From the NCBI GenBank assembly GCA_029378245.1, contig JARKIF010000001.1, positions 1,426,001-1,490,000 on the forward strand: a stretch of DNA of 64,000 bases. Reading direction: 5' to 3'. The position numbers were made by a program, and so were the translations under genes. This stretch comes from Roridomyces roridus. Its lineage: Eukaryota > Basidiomycota > Agaricomycetes > Agaricales > Mycenaceae. Positions 45,502-55,494 of the stretch are shown one piece after another. The notes under the pieces were generated by a model, which saw only the letters and a list, made by a program, of their open reading frames with translations, did not search any database and was not told where the DNA came from. Positions within the stretch are counted from its first letter, which is position 1, and each line of letters begins with the position of its first letter.

Positions 45502-45831
45502 GTTAAAAGTAGGTCATTCACCGTCATTTTTCGGGAGACTGAAATAGATGGTTTATTTCAGTTGTTGTTATACCGGTAATCAGCCGCGTTGTACTCTGTA
45601 TTTCTCTCAATACGGTGGCGTGATCTCGTGTGAAGCAAGGATAATTTTCGGTTTCGCGCGAACGATTCAACGAATCCCGAAAAGCTCCACATCACAGGAC
45701 ACCTGGTAACGGAGACTTACCTCGCCTATGCCGCCGGTTGCGCACCAGGATATGGACCGCCAGGATGTTTTTCGGGAAATCTTTTTGAATATAAATCGCT
45801 GCGACGATGCAAACGACCCACAGGTTCGACA
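45502..45831 (+). promoter_or_regulatory. Promoter region of the GH5 endoglucanase with TATA box
   Basis: TATAAAT at 45790-45796 lies 36 bp upstream of the ATG, a spacing typical of inducible secreted-enzyme genes. I did not find a clear carbon-catabolite repressor site (SYGGRG) that I trust. Confidence 0.5.
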
Positions 45832-48115
45832 ATGAAGACTATCCTCGCTTTGATAACGTTGGCTGTCGCCATCTCGCCTTCCTTGGCTCAAGTTTCCGTG
45901 TATGGCCAGTGTGGGGTACGTCCAAGCTCAATGGTCCAGATCGCCCTTAATTCTCAGCAGGGCATTGGCTTCACTGGGTCCACGACCTGCGCCTCTGGCT
46001 CCGTCTGTACCGAGTTGAATGCTTGTGAGTCCTCCGACTATAGATCGTCACCAAGAAAACCGATCAAATTTCTCTTTGGAGATTACTCCCAGTGTTTGCC
46101 GGGTACTGCAACGACCACGCCGCCCACAACTACGACGGCAACAACGACATCTACTGCGCCGGGATCAACAGCCTGTTCTTCTTCCCGTACAAAGTTCCAA
46201 GTGTGTCTCTTGTGTCTCTCATCCTAACAGTAGCTCATTTGCGCCAGTTCTTTGGTGTAAACGAATCCGGTGCGCCGACTTCCTTTCGATTCAGAACTCA
46301 AGGGGCTGAGGCAACAAAGGTGCCGAGTTTGGTTCTGGAATCTGGCCTGGGACGTTGGGCACGGTCTGCACCTTTGGTTTGCTTGCGTCTCGTGAAATCG
46401 CTGACATAACTGCGAATAGGATTATACCTTCCCGTGTAAGTCATTTCACAGTAGTTCGAGGTCTATATTGAGCATTTGCCAGCCCCTAGCTCCATTGACG
46501 TACGCACAACACCCCAAACACCCCAACAGCCACTCACCTTGTTTGCAGTATTTCGTCGCGGACGGATTCAATTTCTTCCGGTTAGTTAAGGCACCACTTT
46601 CTCGACCGTCGCTGATTTCTCGCAGTGTTCCCTTCATGATGGAGCGTCTCGTCCCGCCCTCCACCGGCATGACCGGCCCTTTCAACAGTGCCTATCTTTC
46701 GGGTCTGACCACGGTAAGTTTCAACCTCTGTCGCGTCTTTTAGAGTCCTGAGCAGGTTGCTAGATCGTCAACTATATCACTAGCAAGGGAGCCTACGCCG
46801 CCCTGGATCGTCTGTCGCTTGCCTTCGGGTCGGAGATTCTGCCCTGACAAATATCGCAGCCCACAACTTCATGATCTACAACAACCAGGATATCACCAGC
46901 ACTTCCGAGTGTGTAGAGTCGATTTGATGCTGAACGATACGCTGATATCCGTGTTTCCAGTTTCCAAACCTGTTGGTCGAAACTTAGATTCTCCTCTGGC
47001 GATACTAATGATATTGCGTAGTCTGGACTAACCTTGCCAATCAATTCGTGAGTGTCTAGTTTCTCTCTCGAGCGAGGCATCTTACATTTGAAAACAGAAA
47101 AGCAACAGCCACGTCATCTTTGGTATGTTTGTCCTTAGCCTGGCGCGTTCCCTGCCTAATACATACGACAGATATCATGAACGAGGTAACTATCGCAGTC
47201 TCCGTAGGACTAGACAATAACACTCTGCGCAAAGCCCAACACTATTCCCGCTTCGACCGCCTTCTCCTTGGTAAGGATTGCATTCCCAAGAAAGATATTT
47301 GGCTCACCTCTTCAATAGAACCAGGCTGCGATCAACGGCATCCGCTCCACCGGTGGTGAGCCGCCCTCATATCAGGATACCCATGGTTCTCAAAACGAAT
47401 AGCTACTCAGCTCATCCTCGCCGAAGGAACTTGTATGTGCCTCGCTGTCTGGGATCGCATTGTGGCTGATTTCCTCACCAAGCTTGGACCGGAGCGTGGA
47501 GTAATTGACCTTCGATCACCTTGAAGCCAGAAACTGATACATGTCCAGCTTGGGTGTCTTCGGGCAACGGTGCCGCCTTTGCTGCTCTCAAAGACCCGCT
47601 CAACAACACCGCTATTGGTATTCCCCTTGTCTCCTCATCCATGGAGGAATCTTATGCTCCATATTAGAAATGCATCAATATCTCGACAGCGACGGTTCCG
47701 GGACCAACGCCACCTGCGTCTCGTCCACCATCGGTGCAGAACGTCTCGCTGCCGCCACCACGTGGTTGCAGCAGAACAACATGAAGGGATTCTTGGGCGA
47801 AATCGGCGCTGGGTCGAACGCTGACTGCATAGGTATGTCTTGTCAAGTGGGTGCGTGTGCATTGACTGATTCCATCGCAAGCCGCCGTCAGCGGCGCATT
47901 CTGCAGCATGCAAACTGCTGCTGGCAGTCCCTGGATCGGTGCCTCTTGGTGGGCCGCTGGCCCGTGGTGGCCTGCCGACGTACGTGTCTTTTCTCTTCTG
48001 CTTATCATTGCTTTGGTCGCTTAACCAACTTGTGCAGTACTTCACCGGTATCGAGCCCCCGAGTGGGGTGGCGATCTCGCAGGTCTTGCCACAGGCCATC
48101 AAGCCTTTCCTTTAG
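45832..48115 (+). CDS. CBM1-GH5 endo-beta-1,4-glucanase
   Basis: Secreted cellulase. Signal peptide MKTILALITLAVAISPSLAQ, CBM1 (VSVYGQCGGGIGFTGSTTC, VCTELNAYYSQCL), a Thr/Pro linker, then a GH5 domain of subfamily 5 type: FFGVNESGAEFGSG, YFVADGFNFFRVPFMMERL, YLSGLTTIVNYITSKGAYAA, HNFMIYNNQDITSTSDF, SNSHVIFDIMNEP (Glu acid/base), INGIRSTGATQLILAEGTSW, GAWTWVSSGNGAAFAALKDP, EMHQYLDSDGSGTNATC and MKGFLGEIGAGSNADC (nucleophile Glu), ending GVAISQVLPQAIKPFL. All catalytic segments are intact once about 22 introns are removed. About 383 residues from 2.3 kb. The acid/base Glu is encoded in a 14-nt exon (47172-47185). Confidence 0.93.
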
Positions 48116-48346
48116 ATAGTTTAGGCTACGTTATATCTCCTGTGTTGCTCAGAGTTATATTCAAACAAAACCCGGATCATGAGACGGCGTCTCGGCTTCT
48201 CTGATACGCGTGGATTGCATTATCGGCACTGGCTTGAACTGATTTCGGATCAATGGGTCGGAATGGATGAAACGGATCGGAAAGGCATACATGGACCATA
48301 GTATATACTTATGTATTTCAAGCAAGGTCGACAGCCTTCTCTGCCT

Positions 48347-49678
48347 TCAGCATTTTCGCCCGGGTTCTTCGTTGCTGGATTTCCAGAACATCAAACAACG
48401 CACGATATCCTGCCAAAAGAGTTTGATCAACTAATGCTTGGAAGAAATACTCACTTACACGTTGCGTGCCGAAAGCAATGCCACAGAGGACAGGCACTGG
48501 ATTAGCTCAGTGGGATGGACTGGATCTTAGAAACGCGCGAGATTACATATCGGTAGCAGTGCACTCCAAATGGCGAGTCCACTTTTCAAGGGTCCCTTGG
48601 CTTCGAACGCACCGAGTCTGTCCTGATGTCAGTCGCCTGACATCTGAAGAGGCGGAGAGAGACATACCCGATCCCAATCGAAGTCTGGATTGTGAAAACC
48701 AGGATACGGACCAGCGATGAGAGACGCAAGTCACTCGCAGAGGAGACTGAGATTTGACGGAATAGACGCCAGTTCCGGTACAGGATTATGGAAGTCCAGA
48801 CTTGTGCTCGATCTGCATTTGAACCGGAAAGAAAGTGGGAATGCTCACATATGAGAATGAGAGCTGTGCTTAGCCCAATGACACAGATTATAGCCGATAT
48901 TTGGGTTCTATAGAACGGTTAGTATGTTGTACGCTGGAGAATGGACGCACTGACTGGGTGTTAATCACGCTATGGCAATACATGTGGTTTGGGTCGCGTT
49001 GAACTTCTGCGAAATCGCGGACGGCCTGGCACCAGCATATTTGGGAGGATGTTGGCAAGATAAGACTGAGATACGCACAATCAATCCTCCAGCAGCAACA
49101 GCCACAAAGAGTGCCCATGGAGCAATTAGCAACTAGAATCATTTCAAGTAGGGTTCGTCAACCGAGTTGAAAGAAACGCACAAATAGCGTATGCTTGTGG
49201 ATGGTTTTGTTCGCAAAGAGTGCTTTCGTCAGCCTGAGATGGGTCTGAAAATTGAATTATCAAGATGCTCCTCGACCTATATATGGGGCAGCGCACATCG
49301 AAAATAAAGGCGAGGCCGGTCGTCGTAGTTCTAGAAGATCGTTGAGAAAAAGCGAGTTGGACGAGATGCGTGACCTACAGCGGTGCTAGACGATATCTCA
49401 GCCCCAGCGTCAGGTATTGCACAGTGCAACTCACGGGTCGAGTAAATCAGCATCGTCTGGAGAGCGCATATTCCACGGGACGGCTCAGGGCCCAATTGGT
49501 AGCCCAGAATGAGTAGATACGACGCAGCATAGACCTGCCACGATACAATCATGCTGTACCAAGTTTTGCTGCGGTGAGTGTGGCGCGAAAACGCAGCCGC
49601 AAGTAGGGTTATAGAGAGAAGCGTAAGCCCGAGGGTTGCCAAAGAGTTGAAGAGGTAAGTGGGAGCTCGAGAATCCAT
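48347..49678 (-). CDS. Seven-helix membrane protein, cluster copy A (perhaps damaged)
   Basis: Related to copies B and C. MDSRAPTYLFNSLATLGLTL, a helix LGLTLLSITLLAAAFSRHTH, KTWYSMIVSWQVYAASYLLI and LGYQLGPEPSRGICALQTML match family segments (AWYSF, GPEP.FG.C..Q). Later pieces: THLRLTKALFANKTIHKHTL, LLIAPWALFVAVAAGGLI, IAFGTQR and DIVRCLMFWKS, then the stop. In the family the segment after YA.PPL is conserved, but here PPL is followed by TAG when read straight on; a 146-nt intron could avoid it. Copy A is the most diverged of the three, and I cannot exclude that it is a pseudogene. Confidence 0.5.
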
Positions 49679-50034
49679 CTCGCGGTCAGAATCAGTGAGT
49701 GTGGGTCAGCGTAGGGAACCAGTTCCAAGGTCCATGAGCAGCCGCCGCGCGACTATAAAGACGAAGGCGTCTAGCAAGCGCCGAACAGTGCACTGCGATA
49801 GACCGTAGTTACAGCCCTAGTCAAAGAACAGGGATCTGTCGACCATTCGATTAACAACGCCCACCATCTTACTTGAGAGATGTGGGATATTGTGGGACTC
49901 GGGGAGAGTCGCCTGTGAATGGATTTGCTAAACGGTCGTGGTCGGCAAGAGACCACTTTTTTGTGTAGGCGAAAATAGATCCAATCAAATGTACAAGTCC
50001 GTCCAACGAGACTATCTAGAGATCCAGAAAAACT
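49679..50034. other. Intergenic region, nothing recognised
   Basis: Between the start of seven-helix copy A and the 3' end of the hydrolase gene. No exon pattern seen. Confidence 0.45.
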
Positions 50035-51679
50035 TCACAAGCCTTGAAACATCTCATTTCGCGGTCTGTTCCCATCGATTATGCCCTGCTTGCCCACCAT
50101 TTTGCATCCCAGTTCCTCCCTCTCCTGAGATCGGATGCATCCGTGACTGTCTGTGTAGGTGACTAGCTGGTTGTGGGGGAGCTCGAGATCCTCTCCAACG
50201 AGTCTGAGCCATTCCAGAACAGGTTGTGTGATCCATCGCTTTTCGCTAGTTTCGAACCAGCCCAAGTGGCCGCCCTTGGCAGTGACCACGGTAACGACAT
50301 GTTTGTTGCTCCCATCGTTCCAAGGGGCGTAGCACACGACTGGATCGTCTGCGGCATTGATTGCTAGGAATGGCACCTCGACGTCTTGCACTAGAGAACG
50401 GGACGATGCCCAAGAATAATAGGAGAGTACGGAGTCGAAGGGAAATTCCGGCTCTATCCCACCTACGAAGCGGGTGAATGTATCGTCAAAGTCGGCAATT
50501 GTCGGGTTCTTGACGGCCAGAAAGCGATGAACAGCTGCTGCAACGGGGTGTTCGGGTTTAACGAGGGCGAGTGCTCGATAGTGGTGGCGTATGAGGGCGC
50601 GGACATTGCTGCCCATACGTCGGAGATACAGATATTTTCCCATGAAGGTTCCTAACATTCTAAAGCACGAGTCAGTTCTCAGTTATGGTATCCCAGAGTC
50701 GCGTTCACTTGACAGTGGAGTGAGCCAAGTCCCAAGGCTACAAAGGATTAATAGGACACCGATTTCAAAAGACTATGACTTACACATGCGACAACACAAG
50801 CCGAAGACAGAAGACTATTGCTGCCCTGCTCTGCCAGATATCTAACCATGATATTGGCTCCAACGGAGAAGCCCAGTCCCAGTAGCGGAGCACGAGGGTA
50901 TTTGTGAGCTAAATACATGAGCGCTTGACGGAGATCGGCCGTGTGTGCTGCGGTGTAGAACTTGGGGCTTGTGATGGGAACGCCCGAGCCTGTACATTCG
51001 TGAGGTCCAGCGAAAGCGCCGAGAAACCAAGACTCACAACCCCGGAAGTTGACCACAACAGCACGATAACCCAATCCACCCGCGGAAACTGGTGCGCAGG
51101 CGGGGGCTAAGATGGCTCGGATATACGCCTCGTGAGAGCCTGGTGGCAAATCAAAGACAAGCCCGAATGTTATTCTGAGGGAAACAGACCTCCCGTGAGG
51201 CCATGCTGCACAACTATAATCGGTGTGTCGTCGTCGCTTGAGTATGAGTCGTGAGGTAAGAAGTCAAGCCCTCTGCAAAAGTCAGAAATCCACTCAGTCA
51301 GGCGCTCTGAGTGCGTACAGGGTGCCGCCATCTAGCAAAGAAAGATGTTGTCTGCAAGGGTTAGTGTCATATTTGGGGTCGCGACGTGGATTATTCAGGA
51401 TTATTCACCTAAAGTACCAAACCTGGTCTATCTTCGAAAAATCGCCGCGGCTACAAAAAATTGTTTGAAGATGTCCGCTGCTGCGGACGGGTTGACTTTG
51501 AGTGCCATACAATACGAGTAGCAAGTTCGAGCTCACTTGAAAAGCCACCACGCGGGACGGTACGGTGTAAAAAGGCTTTTGCACCGTGTTTCGATCACTC
51601 CTTGGAGGGTGACCTTCTCGGTTTCTGCATTTGCCTTGCAAATACGCAGGTGCAGAGCATCCTTGGGGAAATGAATCAT
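50035..51679 (-). CDS. YheT/EHT1-type alpha/beta hydrolase (ethanol acyltransferase/esterase family)
   Basis: Related to yeast Eht1/Eeb1/Imo32 and bacterial YheT, which hydrolyse or transfer medium-chain acyl groups. MIHFPKDALHLRICKANAET, YRPAWWLFNGHLQTIFCSRG (the family's NGHLQT motif across an intron), GLDFLPHDSYSSDDDTPIIV, VQHGLTGG (oxyanion region), YRAVVVNFRG, PKFYTAAHTADLRQALMYLA and the nucleophile elbow LLGLGFSVGANIMVRYLAEQ. The C-terminal part has PFLAINAADDPVV (acid) and KGGHLGWFE (catalytic His). About 420 residues. It sits between copies A and B of the seven-helix cluster on the same strand, without obvious functional link. Confidence 0.85.
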
Positions 51680-52107
51680 GGGGCGGGTCGACGTTAGCCA
51701 CCCCATCTAGTTGAGCAAAGTGCAGGCGAGTCAAGGGCAGTGCGTGGCGGTGTCTTTTTGTGGGCGCCTGAGCCTCTCTGCGGCGTGTCCCATTTTTATC
51801 TTGGAAGCCATGATTGTTGATCGCGATTCCTGGAAACGTTGAAATCAGACCCTGGACCGATGCAAAGTGTAAGTATAAGGGTAAGATCTTGTGTTGCACG
51901 TGCCGTCATCATTCTGATGGCAAGATGCCGTGACGGAAACAGATCTCGTTTTCACGGAAATCCCATGGCTTGTGAGAAACAGAGATATTATGTATTGTCA
52001 GGCTAGTGAGTACTTGGATACGGTTCATTTACATTAATCATTCAGCCATGGCACATCCAAGTTTGCTCGTGGATATTGTTCACGAGCGAACCTGTGTGTA
52101 CGCTTTG
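51680..52107. other. Intergenic region with a palindrome
   Basis: Between the hydrolase start and the 3' end of seven-helix copy B. No exon pattern; contains the inverted repeat at 52061-52091. Confidence 0.5.
52061..52091. repeat. Palindrome P1 (11-bp arms, 9-nt loop)
   Basis: GTTTGCTCGTG at 52061-52071 pairs with CACGAGCGAAC at 52081-52091 with one mismatch. It lies 17 bp beyond the stop of copy B and is a diverged copy of the perfect palindrome at 54964-54996. Confidence 0.75.
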
Positions 52108-53659
52108 TTAGACAGGTGAGTCCTTCGGCACCGAGGAGGAGGGATTGCCAGCAATCTGCCCCGTCGATGAAGAAGTTGATTTCCAGAACATCCAAGCATT
52201 GAGAATATCCTAATCGAATGTTAAATGAGCATTAGATCTCGAGGGATGAATCTCACGCGCTGGGTCCCAAAAATGACAGCCGCGGCTGCGGGCACTGCAG
52301 AGGATGAGAAAAGGCCCGCACAACATGGCTGAGACGCACGAAATGCGACCACAAGGTTGATCTGACCCTCAAAGACAGGCCCCGGGTTATCGGGAAACAG
52401 AGACAGTGTACTGACGCTGTTGAAACCAAACTGATGAGTACGAATAATGGCCCTCTAATTCATACTTACCCCATAGCAACCATGGGCAGAAAGCTGAAGA
52501 GAGTGACACGGACTATAAGAGGGAGGGATATGTCCGAATTGGACCGGACCCGGAGTCTTTGAAACGCGGCCCAATTGCGGTATAGCACGATGGCAGTAAG
52601 ACCTGCAGGAAACTCGAATTAGGAAGAACAAGGTGACAGTGAGCTATTCACCCTCGTAGACGAGCATAGCAACCATAGCTAGAATGACCACGATGGCGGT
52701 GATTTTTGCTCTATCAAACCTAGATCAGTGCATACCGCATACCGCAGGAAACAGGTTCGTACTGGAGCGAGTTCGTCAGATGGCAGAACATTCCCGACAA
52801 ATCTCTGGCGATTTCGCCTTGATGAGAGAGACCAAGCTGACCTAGAATGAATAAGGCGATCTTCCGAAAGGAGATGGTGATTCACCGCGAGTGTCTCAAG
52901 GAAGAACAAGAGATGAATGGTGTATGGGAAGATGAGTAACTGGGACCACGGTCAACAGTCGCGCAAGGATATCTTCGAGACAAAGACGCACCATGATTGA
53001 CCAAACGCGATTTATTCGCTGATTCTTTAACACGGCTGAGACAGTAAAGTACAACTTGTCCAAATCATGAGTGGGCCGGAACAGGCGGCACGTTAACATA
53101 CCTGCAACAGTAGGGCCAATGAGGCGCATGAAGTTCTGCAGGTACCCAGTCAACTAAATGCCTTGAAGAAGCGACCGCACGTACAACGGAGGCCCGGCAT
53201 AGACCAAGGAAGCCTGAACGACACAAACGCCGAATTCGGGCTCAGGCCCAACTTGTTGGCCAGCGATAAGAAAATCTATGCAAGGGTTAGACAAATCAGA
53301 GTCTCCACAGCATCACTGCTCATATATCTACACGATACACAGAACCACATCCAAGTCGCCATGAAAGAGTACCACGCCGGGGTTCTATGGATCGTCGGAG
53401 AAAGCCATGCGGTGAGCACGACTATTCCAAGAGACAAGAAGCCTGAGAAAAAATGAGAGCATGAAGGAAAGCCAGAGCAAGAGGAGGCCAACCAAAAATC
53501 TGGAAGAAGTTGAAGATCGCGAGAAGTGCTAGACTGGCCCTCAATTGTGTCTCGGTGTCCTCTGAGAGTGCATCAGCTTTCGGAAAACTCGGGAGACAGC
53601 GAACGACCTCCAGCAAAGACATCGGGTGCGGTATAGTTCCCAGCCATTAGCGCAACCAT
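52108..53659 (-). CDS. Seven-helix membrane protein, cluster copy B
   Basis: About 350 residues, nine or more exons. N-terminus MVALMAGNYTAPDVFAG. Helices by eye: LALLAIFNFFQIFGFLSLGI into VLTAWLSPTIHRTPAWYS, FMATWMWFYFLIAGQQ, FGVCVVQASLVYAGPPLTSC with ASLALLLQLYF, NRVWSIMLLIFPYTIHLLFF, KITAIVVILAMVAMLVYEG, LPLIVRVTLFSFLPMVAMG, and AGLFSSSAVPAAAAVIFGTQ. Between helices: GQLGLSHQGEIARDLSGMFC and YRNWAAFQRLRVRSNSDISL. The tail DILNAWMFWKSTSSSTGQ ends PSSSVPKDSPV. The layout matches a family of fungal 7TM proteins that I know only as GPCR-like hypotheticals; ligand unknown. Start chosen because sequence similarity to relic copy D begins just before this ATG. Confidence 0.68.
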
Positions 53660-54606
53660 GAGTGCACCACTGGACTCTGACCGTGCAGAGTGGGAGGAGG
53701 AAGAGAGGATTACCTCGTCATAGCATGCTTGATGTGGAACAACTGAGCGGCGGCGGTGAGATGCCACGGCATCGGGCCTCACTGTGGTCATGGGTACCTG
53801 ATAGAGGTGATGCATGGGAGGCCAACATAAGTGGGAACCGCCCATGGCCAACAGATTGGGGTAAATTGAGGTAGACGCCGCGCGGTGTTGATTCGGGACC
53901 AAGGCATGCAAATGTCTCGAAGTCAAAGTACTTGCCGAAGTGTTTAAGGCGGAGGGCAGCAGATATTCAAGCCTCGAAAGCGCAAGATTCAAGGCAGATC
54001 GGCCAACTTGAACGCAGCAGGTGCGTGGGAAATGATCAACAAAACTGTTCCTGAGCAATTCTCGACTCGGAGCTCGTTCATCATGAAGGGTTTGTGGGCG
54101 CCCTGATACACAGGTTTTCTGCAGTGCTGAATAATTCTTGCGGCGGTGCAAGCTGTGGTCCAGGCTGCTTGACTTTTTCCAAGTCGGGGAAACATTGCTG
54201 ATGAATCTCTGCTCGGAATAGTAGAGATTCTCAGAGCTCAACTGCCAACGCCTTGATTCTGATACCGATTTCTCCCATCCGCCGGTCATTCGGCTGTGTC
54301 GCGAGAAAGCCAAGAACCTGATCCTCTCAAGGCGTTTTCCAATCTTGTCTCTACAACAAGTGACGAGCTCCCGGATGCAGCTTTCAATTGCGAACGGCCT
54401 CTTGTTCCCGCTCTCCCAGGTATCCATAACCACGGTGTGATTATGCGAGCCCCGATATCCTGGTATCTCGCGACAAGAAACGCCGGTCATTTCTTGCCAC
54501 ATCCGTATGTGACCCACAACTCAACTTGCCCACAACTTACAAGTACGGCCAGGTAATGCATGCCTCTTCCTCCCACTTTGCACCGTCAAAGTCAAGTGGC
54601 GTATTC
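53660..54606. other. Divergent spacer between copy B and relic D, with inverted similarity
   Basis: The 70 bp before each start codon is similar in inverted orientation: 53660-53735 (minus) against 54535-54606 (plus), sharing GAGGTAAT or AGGTAATG, CTTCCTCC, CCCACT and TTGCACCGTCA or CTGCACGGTCA. A 314-codon open frame on the minus strand crosses this region but shows no homology. Confidence 0.5.
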
Positions 54607-54900
54607 ATGACTCTCCTCACCGGAGGTCCATCGTTTCATTACCGAGTCTGTCTTTCAACTAATATAATAGGACAGCGAGGTGCAACTGAAGGTCGGGGTC
54701 TTACCCTCTTTGCGATCTCCAACTTCTTCTGGATTCCCGGTAAGCTTCTCCATAACCAGCTTTTCTTCCTCTTCTCATCTTTTCTTTCAGGATCTCTGGC
54801 TCGTGGCGTCGTCGCGGTCACATTCCCTGACATTACATTGGCCCCGGTGGTACTTTTTGTCAATGTGTGAGATGCATCCCTCCATTCTTGTGCATAATTG
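54607..54900 (+). pseudogene. Truncated, frameshifted copy D of the seven-helix family
   Basis: Plus strand, head to head with copy B. MTLLTGGPSFHYR corresponds to the N-terminus of B. EGRGLTLFAISNFFWI corresponds to RASLALLAIFNFFQIF, with an intron following at the same place (54738-54789, GTAAGC to TTTCAG). Then GSLARGVVAVTF continues like GFLSLGIVVLTAW, but the frame must shift to reach LTLHWPRWYFLSMC, which corresponds to PTIHRTPAWYSFMA. No further helices follow before the palindrome at 54964. Clearly a relic. Confidence 0.6.
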
Positions 54901-55494
54901 ACATTTGTGTAGGGTATACTGATCATCGTCGCATGGAAATTTTCAGCAGTTATGGTACATACAGGTTTGCTCGTAAACAGTATTTACGAGCAAACCGGTA
55001 TGTGTCATGGCTGTTGAAGAAATGTATTCAAGCATATGCTACGATCTGTACTCAGAGGGATGGAATGAATATATATGAAGCGGTGTGCTGGGGGCGACAG
55101 TGGTGACAGGAAATTGTCCGAAACCGACTGACCGCGCCAGCGGAATAAGACTCCAGGGGCGGCCCCCAAACATAGCATTGCAGAGGAGGAAGTGCGTCGG
55201 TTAGCCGGGTGAGATACAACTGGCTACATGATGAGGAATTCCGCCCCGTAAATTGAACCAGAAGCGGCAGGTTACGCCATGTACTGGTACTCGAGGCGGA
55301 ACGGCTGTGAACGCGCCGAGAACTGCATTTAGATGGAATCTAAATGGGCAGCGGCCCTACCCAAGCCAGATGAACGAAACCTGGAGAATCAATTGTTGGA
55401 CAAACATGATCGCCAAAGTTCAATAATGGTGCAAATACATACTCGCTGTCCCTGGACGATATTAGGTCCTAATTACATGTGTGAAGGTAATACA
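54901..55494. other. Intergenic region with perfect palindrome
   Basis: Holds the palindrome at 54964-54996. Otherwise no exon pattern or motif. Confidence 0.45.
54964..54996. repeat. Palindrome P2 (perfect 14-bp arms, 5-nt loop)
   Basis: GGTTTGCTCGTAAA at 54964-54977 and its exact complement TTTACGAGCAAACC at 54983-54996. It lies downstream of relic D as P1 lies downstream of gene B, and the flanking TATGTGTC / TGTGTGTA is also similar. Confidence 0.85.

Noticed and set aside
48501..48514. tRNA D-arm-like ATTAGCTCAGTGGG
   Set aside because: No anticodon arm, T arm (GGTTCGA-type B box) or matching acceptor follows within 120 bp. It lies inside seven-helix copy A.
53573..54517. 314-codon open frame on the minus strand
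   Set aside because: It overlaps the first exon of copy B in a frame that does not continue the protein, has no domain and has composition like an accidental frame. The first real codon is at 53659.
55148..55170. GC-rich palindrome GGGGCGGCCCC
   Set aside because: Short, not repeated elsewhere in the window and easily expected by chance in GC-rich DNA.
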